Shown: one piece after another, positions 40,401 to 53,394 of the stretch | Layout: the number at the start of each line of letters is the position of its first letter | Position numbering within the stretch: position 1 is the stretch's first letter | Assembly (NCBI GenBank): GCA_022747635.1 | Contig: JAKTNV010000003.1 | Coordinates: 98,232,454-98,296,453, forward strand | Origin: Hetaerina americana | Lineage: Eukaryota; Arthropoda; Insecta; Odonata; Calopterygidae | Reading direction: 5' to 3' | DNA: 64,000 bases | Program-made: the position numbers and the translations under genes | Notes under the pieces: generated by a model | Database searches by the model: none | Seen by the model: only the letters and a program-made list of their open reading frames with translations | What the model was told of the DNA's origin: nothing

Positions 40401-42180
40401 AATATTTTTACATTTTTCATGTATTTTGTGTTAAGCTGTTGTGAGGCCATATGGACGTAAAATCAAAACGTAAAGGTAGTGCGAGAATCGGACGGGAATA
40501 CAGTAGTACATATACTTATATATGCATACTTCGTCATGGAACAAAGAAACAAATATGACTAGCTTTAAAATAGTATGTACATCTAGTACAGTGAAGTTTC
40601 AAATTCAGAATTGGATGGAGAATAATTTTTAGATGATTAGGACAGAAATAACTGAATAAAAATTTGAATAGTAAAATGTATAATCTATCTAATATATACT
40701 AATTATGTGGTAGCACGAGTCAAATTATATTGAAGGTTTATTAGGCTAGACAAACAGTTTATCTGTAGATAAATTTTTCAGCCAAAGAAATTAACTTTGC
40801 ATACAAAACCATATATTATGGGGTAAATATTGAGAATAAAAATTCAGAACTACCTGTAGAAGCACTATTTTCAAACAAGAAATATGAATTATTTTTAATA
40901 GAGGACTAAATGGAGAAACTTCATATAATATACTGCAAGAGCCTATGAAATAAAATGTCGTAATAATAACTCAAAAACTTCACAAATGCTCTGTAAATAT
41001 TGATAAAAACATTGGAAAAAATAAGACACATGCAGTTCTCCCCACTTCTCATATATTCACAAACTGTCTCTCGGAACTACCTAAGTTAATGTTGTTCCTA
41101 TTTTCATCCCCCCAAACTAACAGAACCGATTTAGGGGCAGTCAATATCTTATAAGTCAATAGATGATAACAATAAAATGCTTTTGAAAGGTTTCAAAAAT
41201 TTACTTATATTGAATTAAAATCAATCCGCTGGAGATGAGAATATCTCCAGGAACTAACCTCCAAAAAATTATCCTTATTCAACTCATGGAGAAAACGAAA
41301 TAAAAAAATCCTTTTTTTGTATTTCAACAAGATGAATGAATCTACATATATTAATTTCTAACCGTATAATGCTAATGATAATTTGATTTGAAAGATCCTA
41401 TAATCCGCAGATATCGAGCAATGCACAAAGAAATAACTTAGAGCGACTTTATATTAGTCTTGCAATGATACACCAATTAGGGCAAGACCTAAGATATAAA
41501 GGTATCTCAAAAAACTCGCTAAGTTATCCCCAGATCCGAAACAATTCCACTCTTAATACACCATATTGCCGACCATATTATTTTTTTATTATTAGCATTA
41601 TCGGCAGGAATTTTTCAATGCCTTCCGGAAAAAAAATTATCGTTTGCCGAAAATGAAAAAGCATGAAACTAAATTTAAAGCTATTATTGATTTTTTACAG
41701 TAATATTTAGCATTACATATGAATTAGTGAACAATTCATTCAAAATAATTTATTTCTGAGTAATTAATGAACACAGCAGACATGGAAATAAATATTCATG
41801 GAGATCTTCCCGAGAGATTAGAAGAAGATCATTAAATTACATGTTGTTTTAACCGATTTTGAGATAATATTCGACCACCCTTTCTCCATTTGTCAGGTGA
41901 ACACACATGAAATGAATGGAATCGTCATGACAGTGATTAGATGGATGATATAAATATAAAATGAAATCAGAAACAGAATTCATCTTCTTCCCAACATTCA
42001 AGATCATAAAGATAAGATCTTCCCTCTAAAGCTGTCATTGCATGTTTGATTAGCAAAATTTTTAAGAAGGTTCCAAAGATGAAATGTATTCCATACAATC
42101 GGGTTTCCATCCTTTAGCATCATCAACAGTTCCACTAAAGGAGAAAGAGTATATTCATAAGAGAGGTTGTACACATGCAC
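37441..42180. other. AT-rich gene-free DNA
   Basis: 4.7 kb without supported features. A single B-box-like GGGTTCGATTCC on the minus strand at 38646-38657 lacks the rest of a tRNA fold. Confidence 0.55.
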
Positions 42181-42221
42181 GTATTATGAAGTCGCTGTTC
42201 TGCTTAACGGTAACATCACGA

Positions 42222-42337
42222 TATTTAAGCAGAGAGACTTAAGCTCAGTGAGAATTACTTTCTATATGATCTCTACTGCTAAAGTGTTGTAGTAATCCTT
42301 GTGTTGTGACAGAGCAAGATAAACTTGACAGGTAAGT
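42222..42337 (+). promoter_or_regulatory. Possible core promoter, short first exon and splice donor
   Basis: Seen: TATA-like TATTTAAG at 42222-42229, arthropod-type initiator TCAGTG at 42245-42250, and a strong donor ACAG/GTAAGT with the cut after 42331. The intervening 85 nt contain no long open frame, as for a 5' untranslated exon. Known: TCAGT initiators and CAG/GTAAGT donors are arthropod consensus. The TATA-to-initiator distance (25 nt) is a little short. Inferred: transcription start near 42247 for an unknown gene or long non-coding RNA running right. Chance remains possible. Confidence 0.3.
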
Positions 42338-45300
42338 TCCTTTAAATATATACTGTGCTTTTTCCTTGCCATAACTTTTATGAATAGTTCCGTCTGCCAT
42401 ATTTATTTAAATATTACGCGCTACATTGAGGTCGGTGAAGATGTTTTATCTAAATAAATAGAAAGTGACTTTCGAAAACTACATCTAATAGAAAAATCAT
42501 AAGATCATGTAAGTTAGTTTTAGTTTAAGTAAGTTAGTTTTTTTCTTTTGGAGATGTGTTCACATTGAAGTCACCAGTAAATGACACTTTGCCACGCATC
42601 TTATATCATGAATCTAGAGAAAACGTTCAAGTGTAAATGACAGGTATTAGTTCTTTAAAATTTTATAAGTTCTACTTTTATAGAAAGAGCAGGTTTTATT
42701 TTATATACGATAATAAAATATTTACACCAAAACGTTTACACCTCTAGGTTTTTTAAAAATGTTAGTCATCAGCATAATTTCAGAGATTCAATTGAATGAT
42801 CTGAAAGTTAATAAATAAATTATGAAAGGTATTACATTTGGAGACTCTAATTTGTGAAAAACAAAATTAGAACTGGTTTAAAAGTAAAATATAGACAAGA
42901 TATTGGATCAATATAATTACATATATTCATAAATGTTCGAGAAATGTGATAACATCATAATACACTCCTTCTTGTTCAAATAAACAAATAAAGTACGCTT
43001 TTGTCAATTTTACACATGAATTAAATTAGTAAATAAGGCAAAGTAAAAGTTAAAATCAGATAATTCTAAATCCGATCGAAACAATTGGCATGGTTTGAAT
43101 ACAGGTACATAGGGCATATTTCTGTATTGTAAATGTTTAGTAGTGTCCGGTGTCCCTTGCTGGATTTTATCAATAAGAAGACTAAACATATGCATTTAGC
43201 AAATTCAATTTCAATATAAATTTGGAGAACAAAGTTTTTATTTGAAGCCAATACAAAAGATATCAACCATGAGTTTCTTCTAGAAAACCTTCTAAGATTT
43301 AGTACTCGCCTCTATTTTAAACTATTTAGAAATAAATTTTCGAAAATAATTTTAAACCAGTAAACCTTAAGAAGATCGAGGAAACTGGTCAAACGGAAAT
43401 AAATGTCATTTAGTCAAGTTGAGCAGTACGAATATTCCCAATATAGACAAGGTTTCAACTTCAGTAGCAATTATAATAACAATTACCTAGTACAAATTAT
43501 AGTTTTTATGAAGAGGGACGATTTCTTTTTGCTTGTGCTCTACGTATTTTCTTTTATGTAAATGCCAGGTTCAGCATAAAATGTTTCAAATACACGCTAT
43601 TTTATGAAATGGTATCATATTAAAAGGTAAATTCGTGTCATTTGAAATTGTCTGTAATGGGTTGCAGTTTTTAAAAATCGAGTTGGAAAATAACTTTTCT
43701 TATAATAAAACCTACCTACATTTTACCTGAACTTCAACTGCTTGCTACTTACTTACCCTCGTGAGTAAGAGAACCGTTTCAAAAGAGCGTAATGTTGTGC
43801 CAATGCTATGCAAGGCGTATTCCTCAACTTAAACCCGTTCACAGATAAATGTCAAGGGAATTGCTCGAAGAAGTACCCAATTGCCATGCCTCTGAAACTG
43901 AAAGGAAATGGAGAACTTGGGACGAAGAAAACGATGCAATAAATATAAGAGTTTTTAGCTTACAGAGCAGAGAGAAGGCGACATTGGACCAAGAAATGTA
44001 TACCGAGGGTAAGATAATGATGCCCAGGGATCCAAAGGCCCTCCTTATTCGACGGGAGCTGAAAACTTACAGCCGGAAGGTTGAGTATCTTGAAAAATTT
44101 AATACAATTATTTTCGTAATTTTGTCGGTTCCTGCCAAAGTGAGCATGGGTTGAAACTGGCATATATGATTAATATTAGTTCATCTTTTCTAGTGATTCA
44201 CCATAATTTAAAATCAACCTATCATGTAGCCATGCATAAACGTTACAGTGGAAGGGGAGGGCAACTAAAATCTCTAGTATGCCCTCAGTTTTATTTATTT
44301 AGATTTTAGTAATCTCCGGTTAGCGTAGTGTATCTTCAATTAAAAGTGCTAAGATGGCAGCCAGTGAAAAAATATAACGTTGGAAAAATGGGAGGATGTT
44401 TGACAGCTCATAAATAGTGCACACCAGAAAAATATTTGAAATGGTAATAAGATTAAACTTAAGAAGTTTTAGAGCAGTTAGATAAAAAATAAAATTGGCC
44501 GTTCCCACTAAATGGGTCGGGTTTTAGAAATTATTTCATTAATTAGTATCTATGATCGCTAAAACTGTTTCAGGAACTCAGTTAACTAAAATAAAATCCA
44601 GTCTTATGGTGAAAAACAACTAAGAGCACTTAGTATTTTATTGGGGCTCCTGGAGAAATCCGCATGAAATTCTGTTGAATCAAAGAATGCAATGGATAAT
44701 TCATAGTACATCCCATAAGCATAGATAAATCTCCCGCTTACTTCTCATCAATTCCGTAATCTTTCTAACATTCAATACGTAGGACTGCCTTGATGAAATA
44801 AAAACACAGAATCAAGCACCTATTTACTCTTAAAATACGCCATTTCAAGGTAAGTCAAGTTAAAGAATCGCAAAATGATTGCTTGAAAATCCCATTTGCC
44901 ACCTACTAGTCCATTATTGCAGCAATTCAACTTTAGCAAAAATAATAACAGCAGGGCAAGTGCTCTAATTTCTTCTGCCACATGACGCGTTGCTCAAGTT
45001 TACAGAGTAGAAATGACGTCGTCATAGATGTTTCCTGGAAGTTTCAAAATGGAATATTTGATATAAGCAGGAAAAGATTTCAAGCGCAACTAAATTTTGA
45101 TATATCTAAACTTCCACGGTGCGTAAAATCTTGCGGAGAGGGGGCAAATATCTTCATGGCTTTACAGCGATGGGGGGTCTTGAGTCGGATACACGTTGGA
45201 CGTGAATTTACGCTGGGGGCTCAGCAGGAGATAACGGGCACACGTTTCGCAGTGGGATGCGCAGCCAGCGTTGTCATGAGACGGGAATCTTGAAGAATGC

Positions 45301-46850
45301 TGGTGAGAAATAGAAAGGGAGTTGGGCGGAGATAACGCCCATTCTCCTCAACGAGGATGTATGCCGGGATTCCGTGAGCAGATAACGAACGAATGAGTTG
45401 CAAAGGAACGCAAAGAGACGGAAAGAGGAGCTTTTGAAAGTTGTGAGAATAGGCGGAAATTGAATAATGATTAAACGGAGAAGGAGAAACCAACATGGTA
45501 GAATGTAAATAATTTGCTTTAAGGCTTCTGGCAACGTTAAATGCGTCTAGGTTAAGAGGACTGCTTTCATTGAGAAGATATCTTTTAAATATTGGTGTTG
45601 ATCAATATCATGAGGTTTCCTTCGCAAGGAGGTACTCATATTATAAAAAACCCTGCTAGAGTCACGTCTCGGGATGGTTTAGCTAGTCTGATGAAATTTA
45701 TTAGTGCATTTCGATTAAAATAATTATTATCAACAATTTTTAAGTTAAAACTAAAAGTATGACCTTTTTAGGAGAAAATACATATATTTGAGAGACGAGG
45801 GCTTTTATAAATATGCATATATGATACCAGGAAGTTTTTGGACATTTGAATTAATAGAGAAAATAATTCAATGCTGTTCAAATCGTCTAATATACGCCGG
45901 TTTATAATTTCAAGGAATATCTTGTATGATGGAGTACCAATAAAAAACCATCCCATGCATTCGTCATATTTTCAGCTCAAATAAATTCCTACCAAAGATT
46001 TTCTGTCTGGTAAAGTTTAGGGAAATTAACTCAATATCTAAAAATAAATTTCTGACAGGATTAAGTTTATTTTCTATTTTAAAGATAGGTTTTCTTTCGA
46101 ATTTTCAATGTTATATCAATTTATTCTACGGTAAATATTGAAATATTGTAAAAAATATCATTAACTTTAATGAAGCTATGTGAGAAATTCAAAAATACTG
46201 TTATACCAAATTTACATGATTTAAAAATTTGTTTTGGACAGCAGAATTCTCATAGAAACAATAAACTTATTTTATTTTATATTAGGTTACGAAAAAATTA
46301 AATAATCAAAAACAGTGATAATTAGAGGATTTTATGTTCAAATTTCAATTGTGGAATAAGGATGGATTCACATAACAGTTTCCGGTTTTACTTGAATGTT
46401 ATTACTCACCTCTTGCAGCCAGGCTACATGAGATTAAAAAGTTTGATGTATGTCACATGATGATAATGCATAGCATCGAAACTATGATCGTAAAATATTG
46501 AATCTTTATGTGGAAGTGCAAACTTTCTTTCTTTGCCTTCATCAGGGATTGATACCATAATTTAATTAAACCAGTTGCTCCTTACCTAGACAATGAAACT
46601 TGTTACGGTGCATTAGTTCTATCTGCACAAAATTCTTTATAAGTAAATCACAGGATGTGCCATGATTTATTATGGTCTTAATGTTTCTTACATTTGGAAA
46701 TATGCGTTTCTGTAATGAGATTGTAATTTTTTTAAACTTGAAAACCTACCTCAGATGCCTGTATATTTTCAATAAGACATCTATTAATATGCACAAGTAC
46801 TCGATCTGTATCTTAGAAAATGTATGAGGTAGACCACATGCCTTGTATTG
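42338..46850. other. AT-rich DNA, no supported gene
   Basis: Frames at 43849-44154 (101 residues, charged) and 44982-45293 (103 residues) show no domain or repeat. A slightly GC-richer patch lies at 45110-45480. No acceptor-plus-coding exon convincingly continues the possible first exon upstream. Confidence 0.45.
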
Positions 46851-47083
46851 CAAGGAATGATGAATAACTGATCGAAGCACTTTTCCACTTGATAAAATGT
46901 TTTTTTTTTATTTTACGACCGGGTTTCGATGTATTACATCATCAGGTCCATGTAATAAATTGAAACCCCGTCGTAGAATAAAAAAATTTTTATCAAGTGA
47001 AAAAGTACTTCAATCAGTTATTCATTATCTTCGACTTCCATCACATCACGCCTGAAGGTACTTAATTTGTTCAAGGAATGATG
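46851..47083. repeat. Inverted-repeat insertion flanked by 12-bp direct repeats
   Basis: CAAGGAATGATG occurs at 46851-46862 and again at 47072-47083, consistent with a target-site duplication. Between them, a left arm (about 46863-46938; ATAACTGATCGAAGCACTTT..., T run, TTTTACGACCGGGTTTC) is the imperfect reverse complement of a right arm (about 46951-47024). The centre is TCATCAGGTCCATG. The right flank has 47 extra nt (TCTTCGACTTCCATCACATC...) before the second direct repeat. It could be a MITE-like foldback or a retroelement fragment inserted with internal inversion. Confidence 0.8.
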
Positions 47084-47325
47084 TTGAAAATTATTTTTTT
47101 AATAATGAAAAGCCAGTGAACCGTCATTAAGAAATGTTGAACAGCGATAAATCTAACCAGCTTTATATTCGAAATATATATTGTTATGCATACGAAATGT
47201 TAATAAAAATATATTGATTCCTTTTATGTTGCATAAAACATAAAGTTAACACTCCTTAGTACGCGGTAAACTAAGAAATACACGCTTTGAAGTAAGCAAT
47301 CAATATCGGTTACATATCTCTTTAC

Positions 47326-47386
47326 TTACGGAAGGTTGGACAAAGAACATTTTTCATCTCTACATCTGGTATTCAACCTTCCGTAA
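47326..47386. repeat. 13-bp perfect inverted repeat with partial extension
   Basis: TTACGGAAGGTTG at 47326-47338 pairs exactly with CAACCTTCCGTAA at 47374-47386. Pairing resumes further out (ATCTCTT with AAGAGAT), giving an interrupted stem of about 25 bp. Confidence 0.8.
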
Positions 47387-47459
47387 TGGTCAAGAGATCA
47401 ATGAAATATTTGAAAATGCCTTTTTTAGGACATATTTTTCCCATGCTTTTGGAATTTTC

Positions 47460-48070
47460 ACCATCTTTCTTTATCTAGAACTTTGTTCTCGTAAACAATG
47501 TGTTCTCGACCTTTGAAGTCAAACAATAAATTTGAAAAGCAGGAAAGAAAAAATTCTAGACTTTCTATTTCCAATTTTAATGACGCCTAACCTTCAATTA
47601 AAGGTCTTCCAACGAACATTAAAATAAATCCTTCTTCTGTATCACGTAAATCATTAGGAAGTTGCTTTTGAACTCAGTCACATTTTATTTTTTTAAATCT
47701 TATTTTCGTTTTTCTTTATACTTTTTTGCCACTTATATACCCGTTTCAAACTTGTTAACCTAACCCTTCCGATGTTTTCCTTATTCTACGGCGTCCATTA
47801 TACCGTCTCAATATACCCAGGTTAGTCATCAAATTCCTTTTCCACGTAACTCTCTTGCCTTTCAAGTCCAGTGCTTCACAATGACGCACTTGCTGATTAT
47901 CAGAATGCAGTATAATCCGCTTACCGCAGCCTTGGCGTCCCAGTTGCTTCCATTCGCCAATTTTAGAGGCTTTTTGAGAAAATTCGATTAAACAGGATCT
48001 TGCGAAGGCGGTTCTATCAAGTGTCATTTTGAAAAGTGCCAAAGAATTACAGCCCGCGATATAAATCAAT
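47460..48070 (-). repeat. Possible LINE-related degenerate repeat
   Basis: The plus-strand stretch near 47488-47585 (TCTCGTAAACAATGTGTTCT ... CCAATTTTAATGACG) resembles 49510-49612 inside the LINE at 48940-50750. Both therefore seem to derive from one repeat. The adjacent minus frame 47755-48069 (104 residues) is unassigned. The relation is weak and the boundaries are guesses. Confidence 0.3.
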
Positions 48071-48939
48071 AGTTTGCTTAGAATGTATAGAACGCTAATA
48101 CATTTTTTTTTTTTTGAGCTGCAAAATGCGCATGAAAAATAAATTGATTCATATAAAACATATTTCTCGAAGGATCACTTGGCGAACAAATGTAAGAAAG
48201 TAAAAGCAACAGAAAAATCATCAAAAATGCAATGCTACAATAATATTAAAACTCAAAGAAATGGAAGAAAATTTTGAGAAGTTTTTTTATGCCTAATTAA
48301 TCTCATACAAACGCATATGACTTTCTAGAGTATTGGATCATAACACAATCATCCTATGTGTTTCTATTATAATGTTAATTTAGCATGTCCAGTATGAGGA
48401 TACAGCATTCCGGTCAGTGGATATTCTTAAATACTAATATTCAGTGGAAACAAAAACGCGCACAAATTATAGGGACACACAAGACAAAGATTCTTCAAGA
48501 GTCTTCCTCTAAGAATGGCGCCACTCGTTACACCGGTTCATCAATTATTACTACCTTATCTCGACTTAAAAAAATAGATCCCTAAAAACACAATTTAGGT
48601 GATGTAGACTATAGACAATAGCTTACAAAGGGAAATGAATTGACAATATTGTAAGTAAAGGCAAATATGGCAGGGTTTGATCCATTTATGAACACTAATT
48701 GAAAGCCAGAGAGCCAAGAAAAATCTGTTGGTAAAACTACGATTGCTTGCCAAATCAGATAGCCTTTCAATGTTTTACCAATATATTTTCAAGAAAATTA
48801 ATTTATACCAAGAAAACAATCGTTTTCAGGATTTTTTCCATCTCTTTTTTTGCCTAATTTTAAATGTCATTTTTTAAATTTCTAATTTTCAATCAATCAG
48901 AGTATGTTTTCAATGGACAAAGACGAGGCAAGGCAAATT
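48071..48939. other. AT-rich spacer
   Basis: Nothing recognised. Confidence 0.5.
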
Positions 48940-50750
48940 TAATTACCCCTTTACACCAAAACAAACCTGATAGAGGAATAAACACCTTTCTTCAATTCCT
49001 CAAACTCTACTCCTCCATTAACTTTGCCCAACATGCTAAACCTTTTCTCATTCCTCCCTCGCTTGTTCTACTTACTCCCCTCCGTCAGCGTCTTCAACAT
49101 TCCATCGCCAATAAAAATACTCGGCATCGATCTATCCTATCTAATTAAAACCTATGCCAATCTTCTTCCTCTTTTGTCCATTTCAACTTTCCTTATTTTT
49201 TGAATCAATATTATAAAAGGTTCAAAGTTAAGCTTCTCTTCTAGCATCTACGACCATGCTTCCGTGCCGAACAAAGACACGCTCAACATCCAAGGTGTAT
49301 ACTAAATTTTACTTAATATACTTACTAAGTTTCTTTGTCATCACCAATTTTCTCTTTTTGTGACATTTTTTGCGCCGCAATTCTTCTTACAATGTTCCTA
49401 CGACTTTGAGCATCTGTGTCCGAAACACTGCTGAGATAGTTACACTTCTTTGTCTGTTCTAGATTTTGTCTTTTCTTGGTGTGTTTTCCTTATTTTCCTA
49501 TATTTATCTCTCGTAAACAATACGTCCTAAATCTTTGAATTCACAAAATAAATTAAAATAGCTTAAAATAAAACTAAATCATTGACATTCTTTTTCCAAC
49601 TTTAGAGACGATAAACTATCCATTTAAGTTCTTTCTTGTTTCAAACTTAATTGGCATAAAAAAACCTCGTTTTTCAGGAAATGTTTTTTGATGTTCATTG
49701 CTATTAACGCCTTTTCATTCGGAGCTTATATCCATCAACTAAGAGCCATCTTGTTTCCTCAAAAACTTCAAAATATTCATTCTTCTTACACTTTTTCTCA
49801 TCCGATTCCCATCTCAGATTTTCTAATTTCCTAAGCAATGCTTGCAGCCCCTTGGCTGAGTGGGGGATCAAAGCTTGATCACCCGAAAACTTGGTTTTCT
49901 GATTTTCCCATGGATCAATTCCAATTGCCAATTCATACCATGCTTTTATTTATTTTACCACCTTATTCATATTGAAAGCACGCGTAATACACTCATGCCT
50001 TGTCCCAAATCTTAACTCTGCCCAATCTGACCCTCCATTTACTACTTGTATCTAAGTAGTTTGAGTATTTACAAGTTGCAGACAATATGCTCATCTCTCC
50101 CTTTTCGGGGAACCAATCCATCCGCCGGCCTGGATATTAATTCCAATTTTTATAAAGCCTTAAAATATGAGTAAATATATGCTAATTACCTACGTCATAA
50201 TCTGTCTCTTAATCTAGAGTTGTTAGTATAATATCATTGCCATATAGGCCATGTATGTATCGCATTCGTCAATCTAAATCCTTTTCAATCTCCTCTGGAT
50301 CAATCAATAACGTTCTAGACGTATTTAGATAATGGGCATGGTTATTTTGCTCCTTACCTTATGGCAGCGTTATTACCTTCCTATATAGCGCAACAATTTT
50401 ACCTATCCGTTTTAAACTCTCCATATTTTTGTACTAAGTCTTGACCACGTTTCCTTTATCATATCAGCTTTTACGAGTTTGTTTAATCTCTTTGTTCCTG
50501 TTATTACTAATTTTTGGGATTATTAATGTGTGAACATATAACTTTGTTTACAACAGTTGAAAAAAATTTGCGTATTCTTCCATGACCTACTTGTTAATAT
50601 GGCTCCATTTTTCTTCTATTGTCCGGTCTCCCCTACTCTGGCGTCTGCAGGTGCTCAGTTCTTTTCGTTTTGGTCAATGCTTCTACATTCCATTAGCTCT
50701 GTTGTCATTAACGTTTATGCTCATAAATTTGGCTTTACCCTTTATTAATA
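48940..50750 (-). mobile_element. Decayed LINE (non-LTR retrotransposon)
   Basis: Minus-strand remnant related to the copy at 4319-6200. Surviving blocks in order: weak upstream traces near 50400-50750; LAIGIDPWENQKTKFSGDQA, the catalytic region with the ADDQA box degraded to SGDQA (49860-49935); SAKGLQALLRKLENLRWESD directly after it; KCNYLSSVSDTDAQSRRNIV, equivalent to the YLGS...DG block, near 49380-49460; a stretch resembling the LYGSEAWT block (SLFGTEAWS) near 49250; and GDGMLKTLTEG then KRFSMLGKVNGGVEFEELKK at 48990-49110, equivalent to the conserved C-terminal tail. Multiple frameshifts and the lost catalytic aspartate make it dead. The 5' limit is uncertain. Confidence 0.7.
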
Positions 50751-52060
50751 CTAAATTATGAACTGAATCCGTAGTGACTCCCGGGAATATGAGCAGCAAA
50801 GTAATACTGTTCCCTTATTTCTGCCTAATCATGATATACCTGTAGTCCAGGTGATATCTTCGTGAATCCTCGAAATTTTTAAATCCATATATATGCATAG
50901 AAACATAGCAAAAAGGATAAAAATACACAAAAATATAATACTCAAAGATGCTTCGAAGGTATAAGGTGAGACTCAAAAGGGAAAGAAAATATCCATGACC
51001 ATGGTTTCTAACACAGACCTTCGACATACCGAACCGATGTTCCATCAATGATGCATTGAGTGTTGTCAATCCTCACTCTTTCATCTTCTCCTTGAATTAA
51101 ATAAAAATCAGTTAAATGTAACAATACTTGAGCAACAAATATTTATCAAAATAATGAATATACTATAAATACCAATGCATTCACTTATCGATGGTTTCTC
51201 ATATTTCTAAATACGCTTAACTTTTGAGGGTTTATATTCGCATGCAAGAGGGCATAAGGAACCACAGAGAGTTCTCTAATGTTTCTCTCACACGCTATCT
51301 CTTCCACTTTTGCTTCCTATTCTGCGAATACCAAAAGGTGCTGCTGAACTCTGATGCATTTGATGCGACGACTGAGCCACTCAAGATACCGCTACAGCGC
51401 CATAAAAGACACTTGCGATGGAGGGAGGGGTATATTGGTAGCAGTGCGGTGCCAGGAATGTGACCAAGTAAGGCAGGGGTTACTGAAGGCTTGGGGTATT
51501 GGACAAGAAAGGTAAAGCCGTGAAAAATCAGGAAGTTCATTCAACGCTATGCAACAAGCGAATTAACAGATCGTTTATAGGACTAGGGAATAGAAAATAC
51601 AGCCCCTGACGTGAATTTGATACCAGAATCCAATCCACCATCCGTATCAGTGGGGTTAGCGAATGATCACGAGATCCGTATTGTAGGGAATCTAGTACTA
51701 AACTACCTTTCCTCGAGGTATCGATAAAGCTCCCGGGCATTTTAAGGTGAACCGTGAGTGGGGAGGAGCCAACGGCGGGGAGAGACTGAAACTTGTGGGC
51801 ATACGGTGAGGATTGGGAAAGGCTGCAAGATGTGTGTGCGGGGCAGAGGCAGTTTGGGACGCTTTCATGAGCCAATAAAAGAGCTACGTGTTTCTTTAAG
51901 GAGCGCTTGGGAGTGAGAAAAAAAATACCCGCTTGAAAAGTGGTGATATGTGTCGCCCGCTTGGGGGAGTCCACGTTTCTCTTCGATTCTCTGTTCCCTC
52001 GCGCACGGGTCCGGGCCTTCTTTTTTTGGCAGTGCCTCAAACTCCGTTTGGATTTAACGA
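50751..52060. other. AT-rich spacer then GC-moderate patch
   Basis: 51420-52060 is less AT-rich and holds a 167-residue minus frame (51537-52040), Ser/Leu/Lys-rich and without a recognised domain. I do not call it a gene, though it is among the longest non-repeat frames here. Confidence 0.4.
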
Positions 52061-52845
52061 GGATCGTGACTTGTAGGAATCAAATTCGCACAGCATAATT
52101 CGTCGAGGCCTCGAAACGTTTTGCGTTTTACGAAGCGAGTTTAGGGTACTAATGTGGTTTTATGGGTCATAAAGTTAATGATTGCTCTCATAAGTAACGA
52201 CTTTTTTATATCCTGTCCTCATCGTCGTCTTTTGTATTCGATGGGCTGCTTGGAATGCAATTAGATTATTTAATATTATCATTTTTTATTATATTATATT
52301 GACTCTTGTAGATCCGGAATCACATTCTCTCATCACGTTTATAGTTTAAATGGCTCAACGACACATAATATAAAATAATGTAACAGGAATACAGAGACAA
52401 TGATAATTAAAGATTTGAAGATTAAATTATAATTATGGTGTGCTACTATATTTGAATTAAAAAAATAACGCACCAAATAGAGATTAGTTTTTAAGGGGTA
52501 TTTAAACAATTTCAGTCAACACTCGCGTAAAATACTATTTCCTGACTCCAATAAAGGTAATTGTGCCATGCTGATTATTTATTATCTGCAACCTTTAAAG
52601 TAATGAAGAGGAGGTGCACTAATTCCCAAATAAAGTTAACAATATTATCAGCAGGCAATATGTACAATGAAAAAGTAAAGGTAATTATACTTTCAAAATA
52701 CGGACTGATTATAAAATAAAAAACATGCAACAAAATGAACAATAATTTTCAAATCTAGGTTCCGGAAACATTTTTGTTTCATTTTATTCGAAAGTAGCGA
52801 AAATATCAGGTAGCAGGAACATGTAATACCAATATATAGGTGGAA
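52061..52845. other. AT-rich spacer
   Basis: Nothing recognised. Confidence 0.5.
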
Positions 52846-52872
52846 TTATATATGATTATGTATATATATATA

Positions 52873-52922
<50 letters not shown>

Positions 52923-53008
52923 TATTTATTTATTTATTTATGTATATATATATGTGTGTATACATATATATACACATATATATATATATGTATATATATA
53001 TACATTTA
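52846..53008. repeat. TA-rich compound microsatellite
   Basis: TA arrays broken by TTTA units, GTGT and ATGT interruptions. Confidence 0.97.
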
Positions 53009-53394
53009 TTAAGCCTGATAAAAAAATGTTCTTAATAATCGTCGACTTAATCGTAGAACGGATAATCACAGATTCCCGAATTATATGATATTTGCGATTT
53101 AATATCCTAGGGCATATTCAGCATCCTCCTATGAGCACGCGTACAGTTTTAATATGATAAAATGGCACTAAAGAAAACAGCAAAAACAAAAAAGAGCTTT
53201 AAAAAGTTGAACGCAATAAACTGAGGACTCATTTGATTTAATATTTAATGAATTTAAATTAAAAGGTTCGAAATATTTGCAATCATTTTCTATCTGGTCT
53301 TTTAAAAAATATCGCGAATTTTGAATTTTTGCGGGTAACGTATATTGGATTTTCCATTTTTTGAGGCGTTATTTTGGCACTTATGTCGAAGCTC

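Noticed and set aside
43849..44154. 101-residue charged plus frame
   Set aside because: No family resemblance and no splice or promoter signals nearby that fit it.
47755..48069. 104-residue minus frame
   Set aside because: Lys/Arg-rich, next to possible LINE-derived repeat sequence; could be repeat-derived, but no conserved block identifies it.
51537..52040. 167-residue minus frame
   Set aside because: No recognisable domain and no start or splice context; kept only as a mention in the region entry.
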